From positions 1-23,713 of the forward strand of contig JAFYAB010000040.1 of NCBI GenBank assembly GCA_017540945.1: a DNA stretch of 23,713 nt. Direction: 5' to 3'. Made by a program: the position numbers and the translations under genes. This document shows, one piece after another, positions 1 to 6,209 of this stretch. Source of the DNA: Oscillospiraceae bacterium (GTDB lineage Bacteria; Bacillota_A; Clostridia; Oscillospirales; Oscillospiraceae). Below the pieces are notes generated by a model, which worked only from the letters and a program-made list of their open reading frames with translations, did not search any database and had not been told where the DNA came from. Positions within the stretch are counted from its first letter, which is position 1, and each line of letters starts with the position of its first letter.

Positions 1-1543
1 CTACGGCCTCTGCGCCGAGCTGGAGGGCTTCCGGGCCAGCTGGAAGGACAGCAAGGGAAACGGCCGCTCCTTTGACCGGGAGAAGCTGGAGCAGCTCTTG
101 AAGCAGTGCGAGGGCAAGGAGGCCGTCATCACCCAGATCAGCAAGATGCGGAAGATGACCCCGCCCCCGGCGGCCTACGATCTGACGGAGCTCCAGCGGG
201 ACGCCAACAAGAAATACGCCTACTCCGCCAAGGAGACCCTGAATCTGATGCAGAGCCTCTACGAGCGCCACAAGGCCCTGACCTATCCCCGCACCGACAG
301 CCGCTATATCTCCGACGACGTGGTCCCCACCCTGCCGGACCGGCTCCGGGCCGTGGCCCAGGGGGAATACAAGGAGCTGGCCTGGGCCATTCAGCGGAAG
401 AAGCCCTTCCAGACGAAATACCTGGTGAACAACGCCAAGGTCACGGATCACCACGCCATCATTCCCACAGAGGAGGCCGCCAGCCTTTACGAGCTGACGG
501 GCCCCGAGAAGAATATCTATGATCTGGTGGTGCGCCGCTTCCTGGCGGTGCTGCTGCCGCCCTTTGAATACGAGCAGATCTCCCTGACCGTGAAGATCGG
601 GGAGCAGAGCTTCACCGCCTCCGGCAAACGGGTCCTGGACCAGGGCTGGAAAGCGGCCTACGACAAAAACTTTGCCGCCCTGGAGGACGAGGACGCCGAG
701 GCCGAGGAGGAGCAGCGTCTGCCGGAGCTCCAAAAGGGCCAGCGGCTGAAGGTCCGGAAGCTGCGGCTCACCAACGGCAAGACCGCGCCCCCGGCCCGCT
801 ACACCGAGGCCACGCTGCTGACGGCCATGGAGCATCCCCAGGGCCAGGTCAGCGATAAGAACCTGCAAAAGATTCTGCAGGAGACCTCTGGCCTGGGCAC
901 CCCCGCCACCCGGGCGGACATCATCGAAAAGCTCTTTTCCAGCTTCTACGTGGAGCGCCAGGGCAAGACCCTGATCCCCACCTCCAAGGGTATCCAGCTG
1001 GTGGACCTGGCCCCGGCGGAGCTCCGCAGCGCGGAGCTGACGGCCCGCTGGGAGGACCGGCTGGCCCGGATCGCCAAGGGCCAGGAGCGGGACACGGATT
1101 TCGTGGCGGAGATGCGGCAGTACGCCGCCAAGCTGGTGAAGGACGTGAAGGCCAGCGAGGCCTCCTACTCCCACGACAACCAGACCCGCAAGCCCTGCCC
1201 GGAGTGCGGCAAGCTGCTGCTGCTGGTGAAGGACAAGCGGGGCGAGCTGCTGGTCTGCCCGGACCGGGAGTGCGGCTTCCGCCGCCGGACCACCCAGATC
1301 ACCAACGCCCGCTGCCCCAACTGCCACAAGAAGCTGGAGCTCTGGGGCGAGGGGGACAAGCAGACCTTCGCCTGCGCCTGCGGCTACCGGGAAAAGCTGT
1401 CTGATTTCGAGGCCCGCCGCAAGCGGGACGGCGCCGGCAAATCCGACGTCCGCCGCTTCATGGCCCAGCAGGAGAACAAGACGGAGGCCAACCCCGCCAT
1501 GGCCGACGCGCTGGCCAAATGGATGGAGAAGAACAAGAAATAG
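1..1543 (+). CDS. topB: DNA topoisomerase III (type IA), 3' part; 5' end outside window
   Basis: The open frame runs in from the left edge (first full codon at base 2) and stops with TAG at 1541-1543, giving 513 visible residues. Type IA topoisomerases cut one DNA strand through a tyrosine ester, pass the other strand and reseal; TopB acts mainly in decatenation and recombination-intermediate processing. The active-site signature TYPRTDSRY is present, with the catalytic Tyr at codon 284-286. The SGLGTPATRADIIEKL block of the gate domain lies near 880-940. The C-terminus carries two zinc ribbons: CPEC...CPDRECG (about 1195-1275) and CPNC...CACG (about 1312-1383). The string after the active Tyr fits TopB better than TopA. 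Conjugative elements also carry topB-like genes; the missing 5' context prevents excluding that, although the flanking housekeeping genes argue for a chromosomal copy. Confidence 0.93.
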   Translation, partial: YGLCAELEGFRASWKDSKGNGRSFDREKLEQLLKQCEGKEAVITQISKMRKMTPPPAAYDLTELQRDANKKYAYSAKETLNLMQSLYERHKALTYPRTDSRYISDDVVPTLPDRLRAVAQGEYKELAWAIQRKKPFQTKYLVNNAKVTDHHAIIPTEEAASLYELTGPEKNIYDLVVRRFLAVLLPPFEYEQISLTVKIGEQSFTASGKRVLDQGWKAAYDKNFAALEDEDAEAEEEQRLPELQKGQRLKVRKLRLTNGKTAPPARYTEATLLTAMEHPQGQVSDKNLQKILQETSGLGTPATRADIIEKLFSSFYVERQGKTLIPTSKGIQLVDLAPAELRSAELTARWEDRLARIAKGQERDTDFVAEMRQYAAKLVKDVKASEASYSHDNQTRKPCPECGKLLLLVKDKRGELLVCPDRECGFRRRTTQITNARCPNCHKKLELWGEGDKQTFACACGYREKLSDFEARRKRDGAGKSDVRRFMAQQENKTEANPAMADALAKWMEKNKK

Positions 1544-1563
1544 GGATCAGGGATTTCCCACCC

Positions 1564-1585
1564 GTAGCGGCGAGCAGTGCTCGCC
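1564..1585 (+). repeat. GTAG-foot REP-like hairpin, 22 bases
   Basis: It begins GTAGCGG and folds as GGCGAGCA/TGCTCGCC around a minimal loop. It has the same layout as the elements at 7970, 12 kb away, and at 21088, 22170 and 20696: a GTAG-type foot followed by a G-rich stem. It lies 21 bases after the topB stop. It may also act as a weak terminator, but no T-run follows. Confidence 0.7.
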
Positions 1586-1606
1586 ACCCCGTACCCCGCC
1601 TGGGGC

Positions 1607-1641
1607 AAATGAAAAATGAATAATGAAGAATGAATAATTGT
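1607..1641 (+). repeat. Degenerate 7-base tandem repeat (AAATGAA-type), about 5 units
   Basis: Consecutive 7-mers AAATGAA, AAATGAA, TAATGAA, GAATGAA and TAATTGT are seen directly. A small hairpin follows at once (ATCGTT at 1645-1650 with AACGAT at 1665-1670). The tract is A-rich within a GC-rich genome, and its layout resembles the tract after the next gene (2307-2400). Confidence 0.75.
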
Positions 1642-1693
1642 GGAATCGTTCCAATTGCCATTTGAACGATGGAAATGAAAGGGATGCGTCTGT

Positions 1694-2320
1694 ATGGAAT
1701 ATCTTGCCGCCGCCCTTCTTGCCGCGGAAATCGTATATTGTATCGTCTGCGCGACGCGGCTCCGGAAGACCGGGCGGACGGGCAGGCTGGCCGCAGGGGC
1801 CGCCTCCCTCTGCGCGGCCTCCGATCTGGCTTTTCTGCTGCCTCTGCTGCTGACGGCCTGGCTCCCGGCGCTCCGCGGGCCCTGGCCGGCCCTGGGGGAG
1901 CTGGCGGACTGCCTGCTCTCCACCGGAGCCTGGCTGCTGCTCTATCTGCTCTGGGAGAAGCGCTTCGGCGGGGAGATCCGGGACGGCTGGAGCTTCTGGA
2001 CCGCCGTGGGGGCCGCCCTGGTCCGGCTGCTGGTCTGCGCCGCCTCCGCCGCCGTGATGCTCCGGGGGGAGGCTTCCCAAGCTTGGACCCTGCTGCGCCT
2101 GCTGCCTCTCTGCTTCCTGGCCGCCGCCGTCGCCGCCGTCTGGCGCAGCGTGCGCCTGACCCGGCAGCGCTGCGTCTGGCTCCTGCTGATCGCCGCCCTG
2201 GGCCTGCGGCTTCTGGCGGCGGCTTTGGATACGGTCGTCGACCCGACGCTGCTGCGGCTGCCGCTGCTTTTCGTCCACACCGCGATCATCGCCTGCCTCT
2301 TCCCAGCAAGTAACAAGTAA
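1694..2320 (+). CDS. Hypothetical integral membrane protein, 208 residues
   Basis: I do not recognise a family. The protein is almost entirely hydrophobic, with about six candidate membrane spans: residues about 2-20, 31-55, 66-85, 100-124, 133-150 and 158-180, plus a hydrophobic C-terminal stretch at about 188-204. Short Arg-rich loops such as TRLRKTGRTGR and WRSVRLTRQR lie between spans, consistent with inner-side positive loops. ATG 1694 has an AAAGGGA ribosome-site-like stretch 10 bases upstream, inside the repeat tract. The stop codon TAA (2318-2320) falls in the second unit of a 7-base repeat, so the last residues (SNK) are repeat-derived. A competing frame from 1669 is Arg/Pro-rich and looks like a shadow. 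Function cannot be assigned. Confidence 0.65.
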   Translation: MEYLAAALLAAEIVYCIVCATRLRKTGRTGRLAAGAASLCAASDLAFLLPLLLTAWLPALRGPWPALGELADCLLSTGAWLLLYLLWEKRFGGEIRDGWSFWTAVGAALVRLLVCAASAAVMLRGEASQAWTLLRLLPLCFLAAAVAAVWRSVRLTRQRCVWLLLIAALGLRLLAAALDTVVDPTLLRLPLLFVHTAIIACLFPASNK

Positions 2321-2400
2321 GAAGTAAGAAGTGAATGTGTTTTTCAAATCGCAATTTGAAAAACTCCAATCATTCTTAATTCTCAATTCTTAATTCTTAA
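2307..2400. repeat. Symmetric repeat: 7-base array, palindrome, inverted-like 7-base array
   Basis: The left array is CAAGTAA, CAAGTAA, GAAGTAA, GAAGTGA (2307-2334). The centre is a perfect 11-base-arm hairpin, GTTTTTCAAAT/ATTTGAAAAAC with loop CGCA (2339-2364). The right array is TTCTTAA, TTCTCAA, TTCTTAA, TTCTTAA (2373-2400). Read on the opposite strand, the right units (TTAAGAA) resemble the left ones (GTAAGAA), so the whole is roughly symmetric and MITE-like. It contains the stop of the membrane protein gene and fills the gap before msrA. The hairpin could also terminate transcription. Confidence 0.75.
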
Positions 2401-2436
2401 TTTTTTAATTCCACCCCCAAAAAGGAGGAAAATACG

Positions 2437-2940
2437 ATGACGAAACTTTACCTTGCCGCCGGGTGCTTTTGGGGCGCCCAGCACTTTCTGCGCCAACTCC
2501 CCGGCGTGATCTCCACCCGCGTCGGCTACGCCAACGGGCGTACCGAAAACCCCACTTACGAAGAAGTCAAATACCGCCACACCGGCCACGCCGAGACCGT
2601 GGAAGTGGTCTACGACGAGACCGTCCTGCCCACTTCCGAGCTGCTGGACTGCTATTTCCTGTGCATCGACCCCACCTCCGTCAACAAGCAGGGCCCCGAC
2701 GAGGGCGAGCAGTACCGGACCGGCATCTACTACACCGACGAGGCTCTGCTGCCGACGATCCGGGAGGAGCTTGCCAAGCTGGAAGCGAAGGTCGGCCAGC
2801 CCCTCGCCGTCGAGTGCAAGCCCCTGGAGCAGTTCTTCCCCGCGGAGGACTACCACCAGGACTACCTCATCAAAAACCCGGCGGGGTACTGCCATATTCC
2901 CAGGGACCTGATTCAGAAAGTAAAGAACCGGAAGCAATAA
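2437..2940 (+). CDS. msrA: Peptide methionine (S)-S-oxide reductase MsrA, 167 residues
   Basis: MsrA reduces the S-epimer of methionine sulfoxide in proteins, using thioredoxin for recycling. The catalytic motif GCFWG is at residues 9-13, with Cys10 as nucleophile. The family strings VGYANG, GHAETVEV, DPTSVNKQGPDEGEQYR and EDYHQDYL are all present, and 167 residues is a normal length for an MsrA-only protein. No MsrB domain is fused. ATG 2437 is preceded by a strong AAAGGAGG about 8 bases upstream, which fixes the start. It stands alone between repeat tracts; no promoter is obvious in the AT-rich repeat upstream, although that repeat could supply one. Confidence 0.96.
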   Translation: MTKLYLAAGCFWGAQHFLRQLPGVISTRVGYANGRTENPTYEEVKYRHTGHAETVEVVYDETVLPTSELLDCYFLCIDPTSVNKQGPDEGEQYRTGIYYTDEALLPTIREELAKLEAKVGQPLAVECKPLEQFFPAEDYHQDYLIKNPAGYCHIPRDLIQKVKNRKQ

Positions 2941-2962
2941 GCATATTCGGATTTGTAGAACT

Positions 2963-3037
2963 GTAGGGCGGCCTGACCCCAGGCCGCCGCTGACACGCTG
3001 GTGGTTATCGCGGCGGCCAGAGGTCTGGCCGCCCTAC
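2963..3037. repeat. REP doublet (REPIN-like): two GTAG-foot hairpins head to head
   Basis: The left unit (2963-2988) starts GTAGGGCGGCC and closes on GGCCGCC. The right unit (3012-3037) is its inverted partner and ends GGCCGCCCTAC. The spacer is 23 bases. This is the REP-spacer-inverted-REP layout. It sits between msrA and the YnbB-like gene. A GTG start at 3001 inside the element would extend the downstream frame but has no ribosome site. Confidence 0.8.
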
Positions 3038-3081
3038 GCAACATCCATACAAATCCCGATTTTTCAAAAAGGAACAATCTT

Positions 3082-4371
3082 ATGACACTGTTAGAAACCT
3101 ACGAAAAAAACGGAATATCCAAAGAGGTCTACGCCTTCGGGGAGAAGGCGCTGGCGGCCCTAAAGCCGCGTTTTGAACAAATCGACGAGATGGCTGAGCT
3201 GAACCAGGGGAAGGTCGTTCTTGCCATGCGGGAAAACCGCGTGGACGCGGCCTGCTTCGCGGCCACCACCGGCTACGGCTACGACGACGTGGGCCGGGAG
3301 CGGCTGGAGCAGGTCTACGCCCACATCTTCGGGACGGAGGCCGCCCTGGTGCGGCCCCAGATCACCTGCGGCACCCACGCCCTCACCGTGGCCCTCTCGG
3401 CCAATCTCCTGCCGGGGGACGAGCTGCTCTCCCCCGTGGGCGCCCCCTACGACACCCTCCAGGAGGTCATCGGCATCCGGCCATCTCCCTGCTCTCTGGC
3501 GGAGTACGGGGTCAGCTACCGGCAGGTGGACCTGCTGCCCGACGGCAGCTTTGACTGGGACGGCATCGTCGGCGCCATCAACGAAAAGACCAAGCTCATC
3601 ACCATCCAGCGCTCCAAGGGCTACGCCACCCGGCCCAGCTTCTCCGTGCGGCAGATCGGGGAGCTGATCGCTTTCTGCAAGGCCATGAAGCCAGACGTGC
3701 TGGTGATGGTGGACAACTGCTACGGCGAGTTCGTGGAGGAGCTGGAGCCCTCCCAGGTGGGGGCCGACCTGTGCGTGGGCAGCCTCATCAAGAACCCCGG
3801 CGGCGGCCTGGCCCCCATCGGCGGCTATATCGTGGGCACCAAGGCCTGCGTGGAGCGCTGCGCCTACCGGCTCTCGGCCCCCGGCCTGGGGCAGGAGGTG
3901 GGGGCCAACCTGGGCATCCTGCCCAGCTTCTACCAGGGTCTCTTCCTGGCCCCCACGGTGACGGCGGGCGCGCTGAAGGGCGCCATTTTCGCCGCCGCCC
4001 TCTACGAGCGCCTGGGCTTCCGGGTGATCCCCGGCTCCGCCGAGGCCCGACACGACATCATCCAGGCCGTGGAGCTGGGCTCCGAGGCCGGGATGCGGGC
4101 CTTCTGCAAGGGCATCCAGGCGGCGGCCCCGGTGGACTCCTACGTGGAGCCCATCCCCTGGGCCATGCCGGGCTACGACGACGAGGTTATCATGGCCGCG
4201 GGCGCCTTCGTCCAGGGCTCCTCCATTGAGCTCTCCGCCGACGGCCCCATCCGTCCCCCCTACGCGGTCTACTTCCAGGGCGGCCTCACATGGTACCACG
4301 CAAAGCTGGGCATCCTGCGCTCCCTGCAGGAGATGGTCAAAGCGGGCCTGGTGCCGCCGGAGACGCTGTGA
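3082..4371 (+). CDS. YnbB-like PLP-dependent enzyme (methionine gamma-lyase / aluminium-resistance family), copy A
   Basis: This 429-residue fold-type I PLP protein belongs to the family annotated as methionine gamma-lyase-like or aluminium resistance protein (YnbB in Bacillus). The PLP-lysine motif SLIKNPGGG has its Lys at residue 237, and VDNCYGEFVEE supplies the aspartate that contacts PLP. Other family strings are TGYGYDDVGRE, RPQITCGTHA and SPVGAPYDTLQEVIG. The physiological substrate of the family is not settled, so a lyase activity is inference. ATG 3082 follows AAAAAGGA and matches the start of copy B; the upstream GTG at 3001 lies in a repeat. The TGA stop overlaps the ATG of the CCA gene (TGATG), so the two are translationally coupled. 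Copy B (22261-23550) has the same length and is estimated by eye at above 90 % identical. Confidence 0.9.
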   Translation: MTLLETYEKNGISKEVYAFGEKALAALKPRFEQIDEMAELNQGKVVLAMRENRVDAACFAATTGYGYDDVGRERLEQVYAHIFGTEAALVRPQITCGTHALTVALSANLLPGDELLSPVGAPYDTLQEVIGIRPSPCSLAEYGVSYRQVDLLPDGSFDWDGIVGAINEKTKLITIQRSKGYATRPSFSVRQIGELIAFCKAMKPDVLVMVDNCYGEFVEELEPSQVGADLCVGSLIKNPGGGLAPIGGYIVGTKACVERCAYRLSAPGLGQEVGANLGILPSFYQGLFLAPTVTAGALKGAIFAAALYERLGFRVIPGSAEARHDIIQAVELGSEAGMRAFCKGIQAAAPVDSYVEPIPWAMPGYDDEVIMAAGAFVQGSSIELSADGPIRPPYAVYFQGGLTWYHAKLGILRSLQEMVKAGLVPPETL

Positions 4372-6146
4372 TGGGCAAGGGAACAGGGAACAGGGAACCG
4401 GGAACAGGGGACGAGGGACGCAAGGCAACAGTCACCAGTCACCAGTCACCAGAAAAAGCCTTCCCCTTGAGGGGAAGGTGCCCCAGTGCGCACACTGGGG
4501 CGGATGAGGTGGCGTCCAATGACACACCGGTCACAAGTCACCGGTCGCCAGGGGGCAGGGGAACGGATTGCCACGACCAGTCTCCGGACTGGTCTCGCAA
4601 TGACAAATTTGGAAGCGCCTCCCCGTCTGACGACCGCTACCTGTCACCTGTCACTTGTGACCTGTCCCTTCCTCCCGCCCCTGCCCGCGAGGCCCTCTCC
4701 CGGCTGACTGCCGCGGGCTTCGAGGCGTACCTGGTGGGCGGCTGCGTTCGGGACGCCCTGCTGGGCCGGGAGCCCGGGGACTGGGATATCACCACCGCGG
4801 CCCTGCCGGAGCAGACGGAGGCGGTCTTCGCCGGGGAGCGCATCATCGAGACCGGCCTGAAGCACGGCACCGTCACGGTGCTGCTGGAGGGCCTGCCCCT
4901 GGAGATCACCACCTTCCGCACCGAGACGGGCTACGCCGACCACCGGCACCCGGATTCCGTGGCCTTTACGCGCTCTTTGGAGGAGGACCTGGCGCGGCGG
5001 GACTTCACGATCAACGCGATGGCCTGGCGGCCTGTCGATACGCCCCGCATCCGGCGCTGCGCGCCGCCTTCCCCTCAAGGGGAAGGCTTGGTTGACCCCT
5101 TCGGCGGGCAGGCTGATCTGAACGCCCGGATCATCCGCTGCGTGGGGGACCCCTATGCCCGCTTCAACGAGGACGCCCTGCGGATTCTGCGGGCCTTGCG
5201 CTTCGCTTCCCAGCTGGATTTTGAAATCGATCCCGCCACCGCTGCCGCGGCCCTGGCGCTGAAGGATACCCTCGCCCTGGTCAGCAAGGAGCGCCTTGCC
5301 GTGGAGCTGACCAAGCTGCTTCTTGGCCCCGGCGTCCGCCGGATCGTGACGGCATACTGGCCCATTCTGGCGGTCCCCCTGCCGGAGCTGGCCCCCATGG
5401 CCGGGCTGGACCAGCGCAGCCCCTACCACTGCTGGGACGTGCTGGAGCACAGCGCCGTCGCCGCGGAGAACACCCCTCCGGACAGGATCAGCCGCTGGGC
5501 CGCCCTGCTCCACGACGCGGGCAAGCCCGCCTGCTTCACCCTGGACGAGACGGGCCGGGGCCACTTCTACGGCCACGCCAAGCCCGGCGCAGCCCTGGCC
5601 CGGGAGGCCCTGACCCGGCTGAAATTCGACAAGGACACGGTCAACCGGGTCTCGAGGCTGGTGGAGCTGCACGACTACCCCATCGACCCGCCGGTGGAGC
5701 CCGCAGGGGGCGGCGCCCTCGACGCCCCGCAGGCATCAGCGTCCGGAGGGTCCGGGGCATCGAGGACGCCGCCCCCTGCGAAAATTTCCGCGGCGGAGCG
5801 CGCCGTCCGCAGACTGATCGGCAAGCTGGGCGAAGAGGACTTCTTCCGCCTCCTGGATCTGAAGCGGGCGGACGCCCTGGCCCACCACCCGGACTGCCGG
5901 GGCCGGGCCGCGGCCTGCGACCGGCTGGAGACCCTGGCCCGGGAGCTGCTGGCCCAGGAAGCCGTTTTCTCTCTGAAGGATCTGGCGGTCAACGGGAACG
6001 ATCTGATGGCTTTGGGCATCCCCAAGGGCCCCGCCCTCGGCGCGGTCCTGAACGCCCTGCTGGAGGCCGTCCTGAGCGGCGCGCTGCCCAATGAAAAAAC
6101 CGCCCTCCTGCAAGCCGCCCGGTCCGCTCCGGACGGAGCGACCTGA
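4371..6146 (+). CDS. cca: CCA-adding tRNA nucleotidyltransferase with HD domain, copy A, carrying repeat-derived insertions
   Basis: The enzyme adds or repairs the 3' CCA of tRNA. Class II motifs are visible: LVGGCVRDALLG, catalytic DWD (Asp137, Asp139), RRDFTINAMAW and EDALRILRALRFA. A C-terminal HD domain follows (LLHDAGKP, His381-Asp382; VELHDYPI). It is 591 residues long, well above the usual roughly 450, because about 100 residues after Met-Gly derive from tandem repeats and palindromes. Further insertions lie at about 226-239 (head-domain loop) and 442-475 (after PIDPP). The start is ATG 4371, overlapping the upstream stop, with GGAG about 8 bases before it; copy B starts identically, and no ATG or TTG lies in frame between the repeats and the first motif. 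The C-terminus SAPDGAT also lies in a small hairpin and differs from copy B. Whether the leader stays on the mature protein is unknown. Confidence 0.88.
   Translation: MGKGTGNREPGTGDEGRKATVTSHQSPEKAFPLRGRCPSAHTGADEVASNDTPVTSHRSPGGRGTDCHDQSPDWSRNDKFGSASPSDDRYLSPVTCDLSLPPAPAREALSRLTAAGFEAYLVGGCVRDALLGREPGDWDITTAALPEQTEAVFAGERIIETGLKHGTVTVLLEGLPLEITTFRTETGYADHRHPDSVAFTRSLEEDLARRDFTINAMAWRPVDTPRIRRCAPPSPQGEGLVDPFGGQADLNARIIRCVGDPYARFNEDALRILRALRFASQLDFEIDPATAAAALALKDTLALVSKERLAVELTKLLLGPGVRRIVTAYWPILAVPLPELAPMAGLDQRSPYHCWDVLEHSAVAAENTPPDRISRWAALLHDAGKPACFTLDETGRGHFYGHAKPGAALAREALTRLKFDKDTVNRVSRLVELHDYPIDPPVEPAGGGALDAPQASASGGSGASRTPPPAKISAAERAVRRLIGKLGEEDFFRLLDLKRADALAHHPDCRGRAAACDRLETLARELLAQEAVFSLKDLAVNGNDLMALGIPKGPALGAVLNALLEAVLSGALPNEKTALLQAARSAPDGAT
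4458..4509 (-). repeat. Modular element (CCTCATCCG / variable hairpin / CCTTCCCC...GGGGAAGGC), reverse orientation
   Basis: On this strand it reads GCCTTCCCCTTGAGGGGAAG, then a 9-base-arm hairpin CCCCAGTG...CACTGGGG, then CGGATGAGG. The ends match the elements at 5048-5087, 8105-8147 and 23691-23713, but the central hairpin is different (CCCCAGTG instead of GCGC-TT-GCGC). It is translated as part of the cca-A leader. Confidence 0.75.
4565..4602. repeat. Palindromic element with ATTGC...GCAAT outer stem, in the cca-A leader
   Basis: The inner arms GACCAGTC/GACTGGTC enclose TCCG. The outer arms ATTGC and GCAAT bracket them with short mismatches. It is one further unrelated hairpin within the translated leader, and no other copy is seen in this window. 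Confidence 0.6.
5048..5087 (+). repeat. Modular CCTTCCCC element read in frame inside cca-A
   Basis: CATCCG is followed by GCGCTGCGCGC and then CCTTCCCCTCAAGGGGAAGG. It is translated as part of PRIRRCAPPSPQGEG, between NAMAW and LVDPFGGQ, where the family normally has only a short loop. Confidence 0.8.
5702..5780. repeat. Large imperfect palindrome (27-base arms) inside cca-A
   Basis: The arm at 5702-5728 begins CGCAGGGGGCGGCG. The arm at 5754-5780 is its reverse complement with two mismatches and ends CGCCGCCCCCTGCG. The 25-base centre includes GGCATCAGCG. It encodes most of a Gly/Ala/Ser/Pro-rich insertion after PIDPPVEP. It shows no GTAG foot, so it is a separate class. Confidence 0.75.
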
Positions 6147-6152
6147 CGGCGC

Positions 6153-6192
6153 AAAAGCCCGCCCTGCTGCGGAAGCAGCAGAGCGGGCTTTT
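6153..6192. terminator. Bidirectional terminator between convergent cca-A and rny
   Basis: The stem AAAAGCCCGC...GCGGGCTTTT is extended inward by TGCTGC/GCAGCA with a GGAA tetraloop. A-rich and T-rich ends on both sides let it work for both convergent genes. Confidence 0.88.
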
Positions 6193-6209
6193 CGTCGCGC
6201 CGGAGGCGC

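Larger units (their letters stand above)
4379..4668 (+). repeat. Cluster of 7-base tandem arrays inside the cca-A 5' coding region
   Basis: Four arrays share a 7-base period but have unrelated units. They are GGGAACA-type at 4379-4420 (six units), GTCACCA at 4431-4451 (three exact units), CCGGTCA-type at 4527-4547 and CTGTCAC-type at 4641-4668 (four units, one TTGTGAC). They are separated by the palindromic elements listed below. All are in frame and without stops in the cca reading frame. Confidence 0.8.

Noticed and set aside
1669..2313. Alternative 214-residue frame over the small membrane protein
   Set aside because: Arg/Pro/Gly-rich shadow without hydrophobic spans or a better ribosome site.
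3001..3081. Upstream GTG start for YnbB-like copy A
   Set aside because: It lies in the REP doublet, lacks a ribosome site, and copy B starts at the position equal to ATG 3082.
4290..4370. Earlier ATG start for cca-A inside the YnbB-like gene
   Set aside because: No ribosome site; the ATG at 4371 overlapping the stop is conserved in copy B.
4379..4668. CRISPR-like array
   Set aside because: Units are 7 bases without unique spacers, and no cas genes are nearby.
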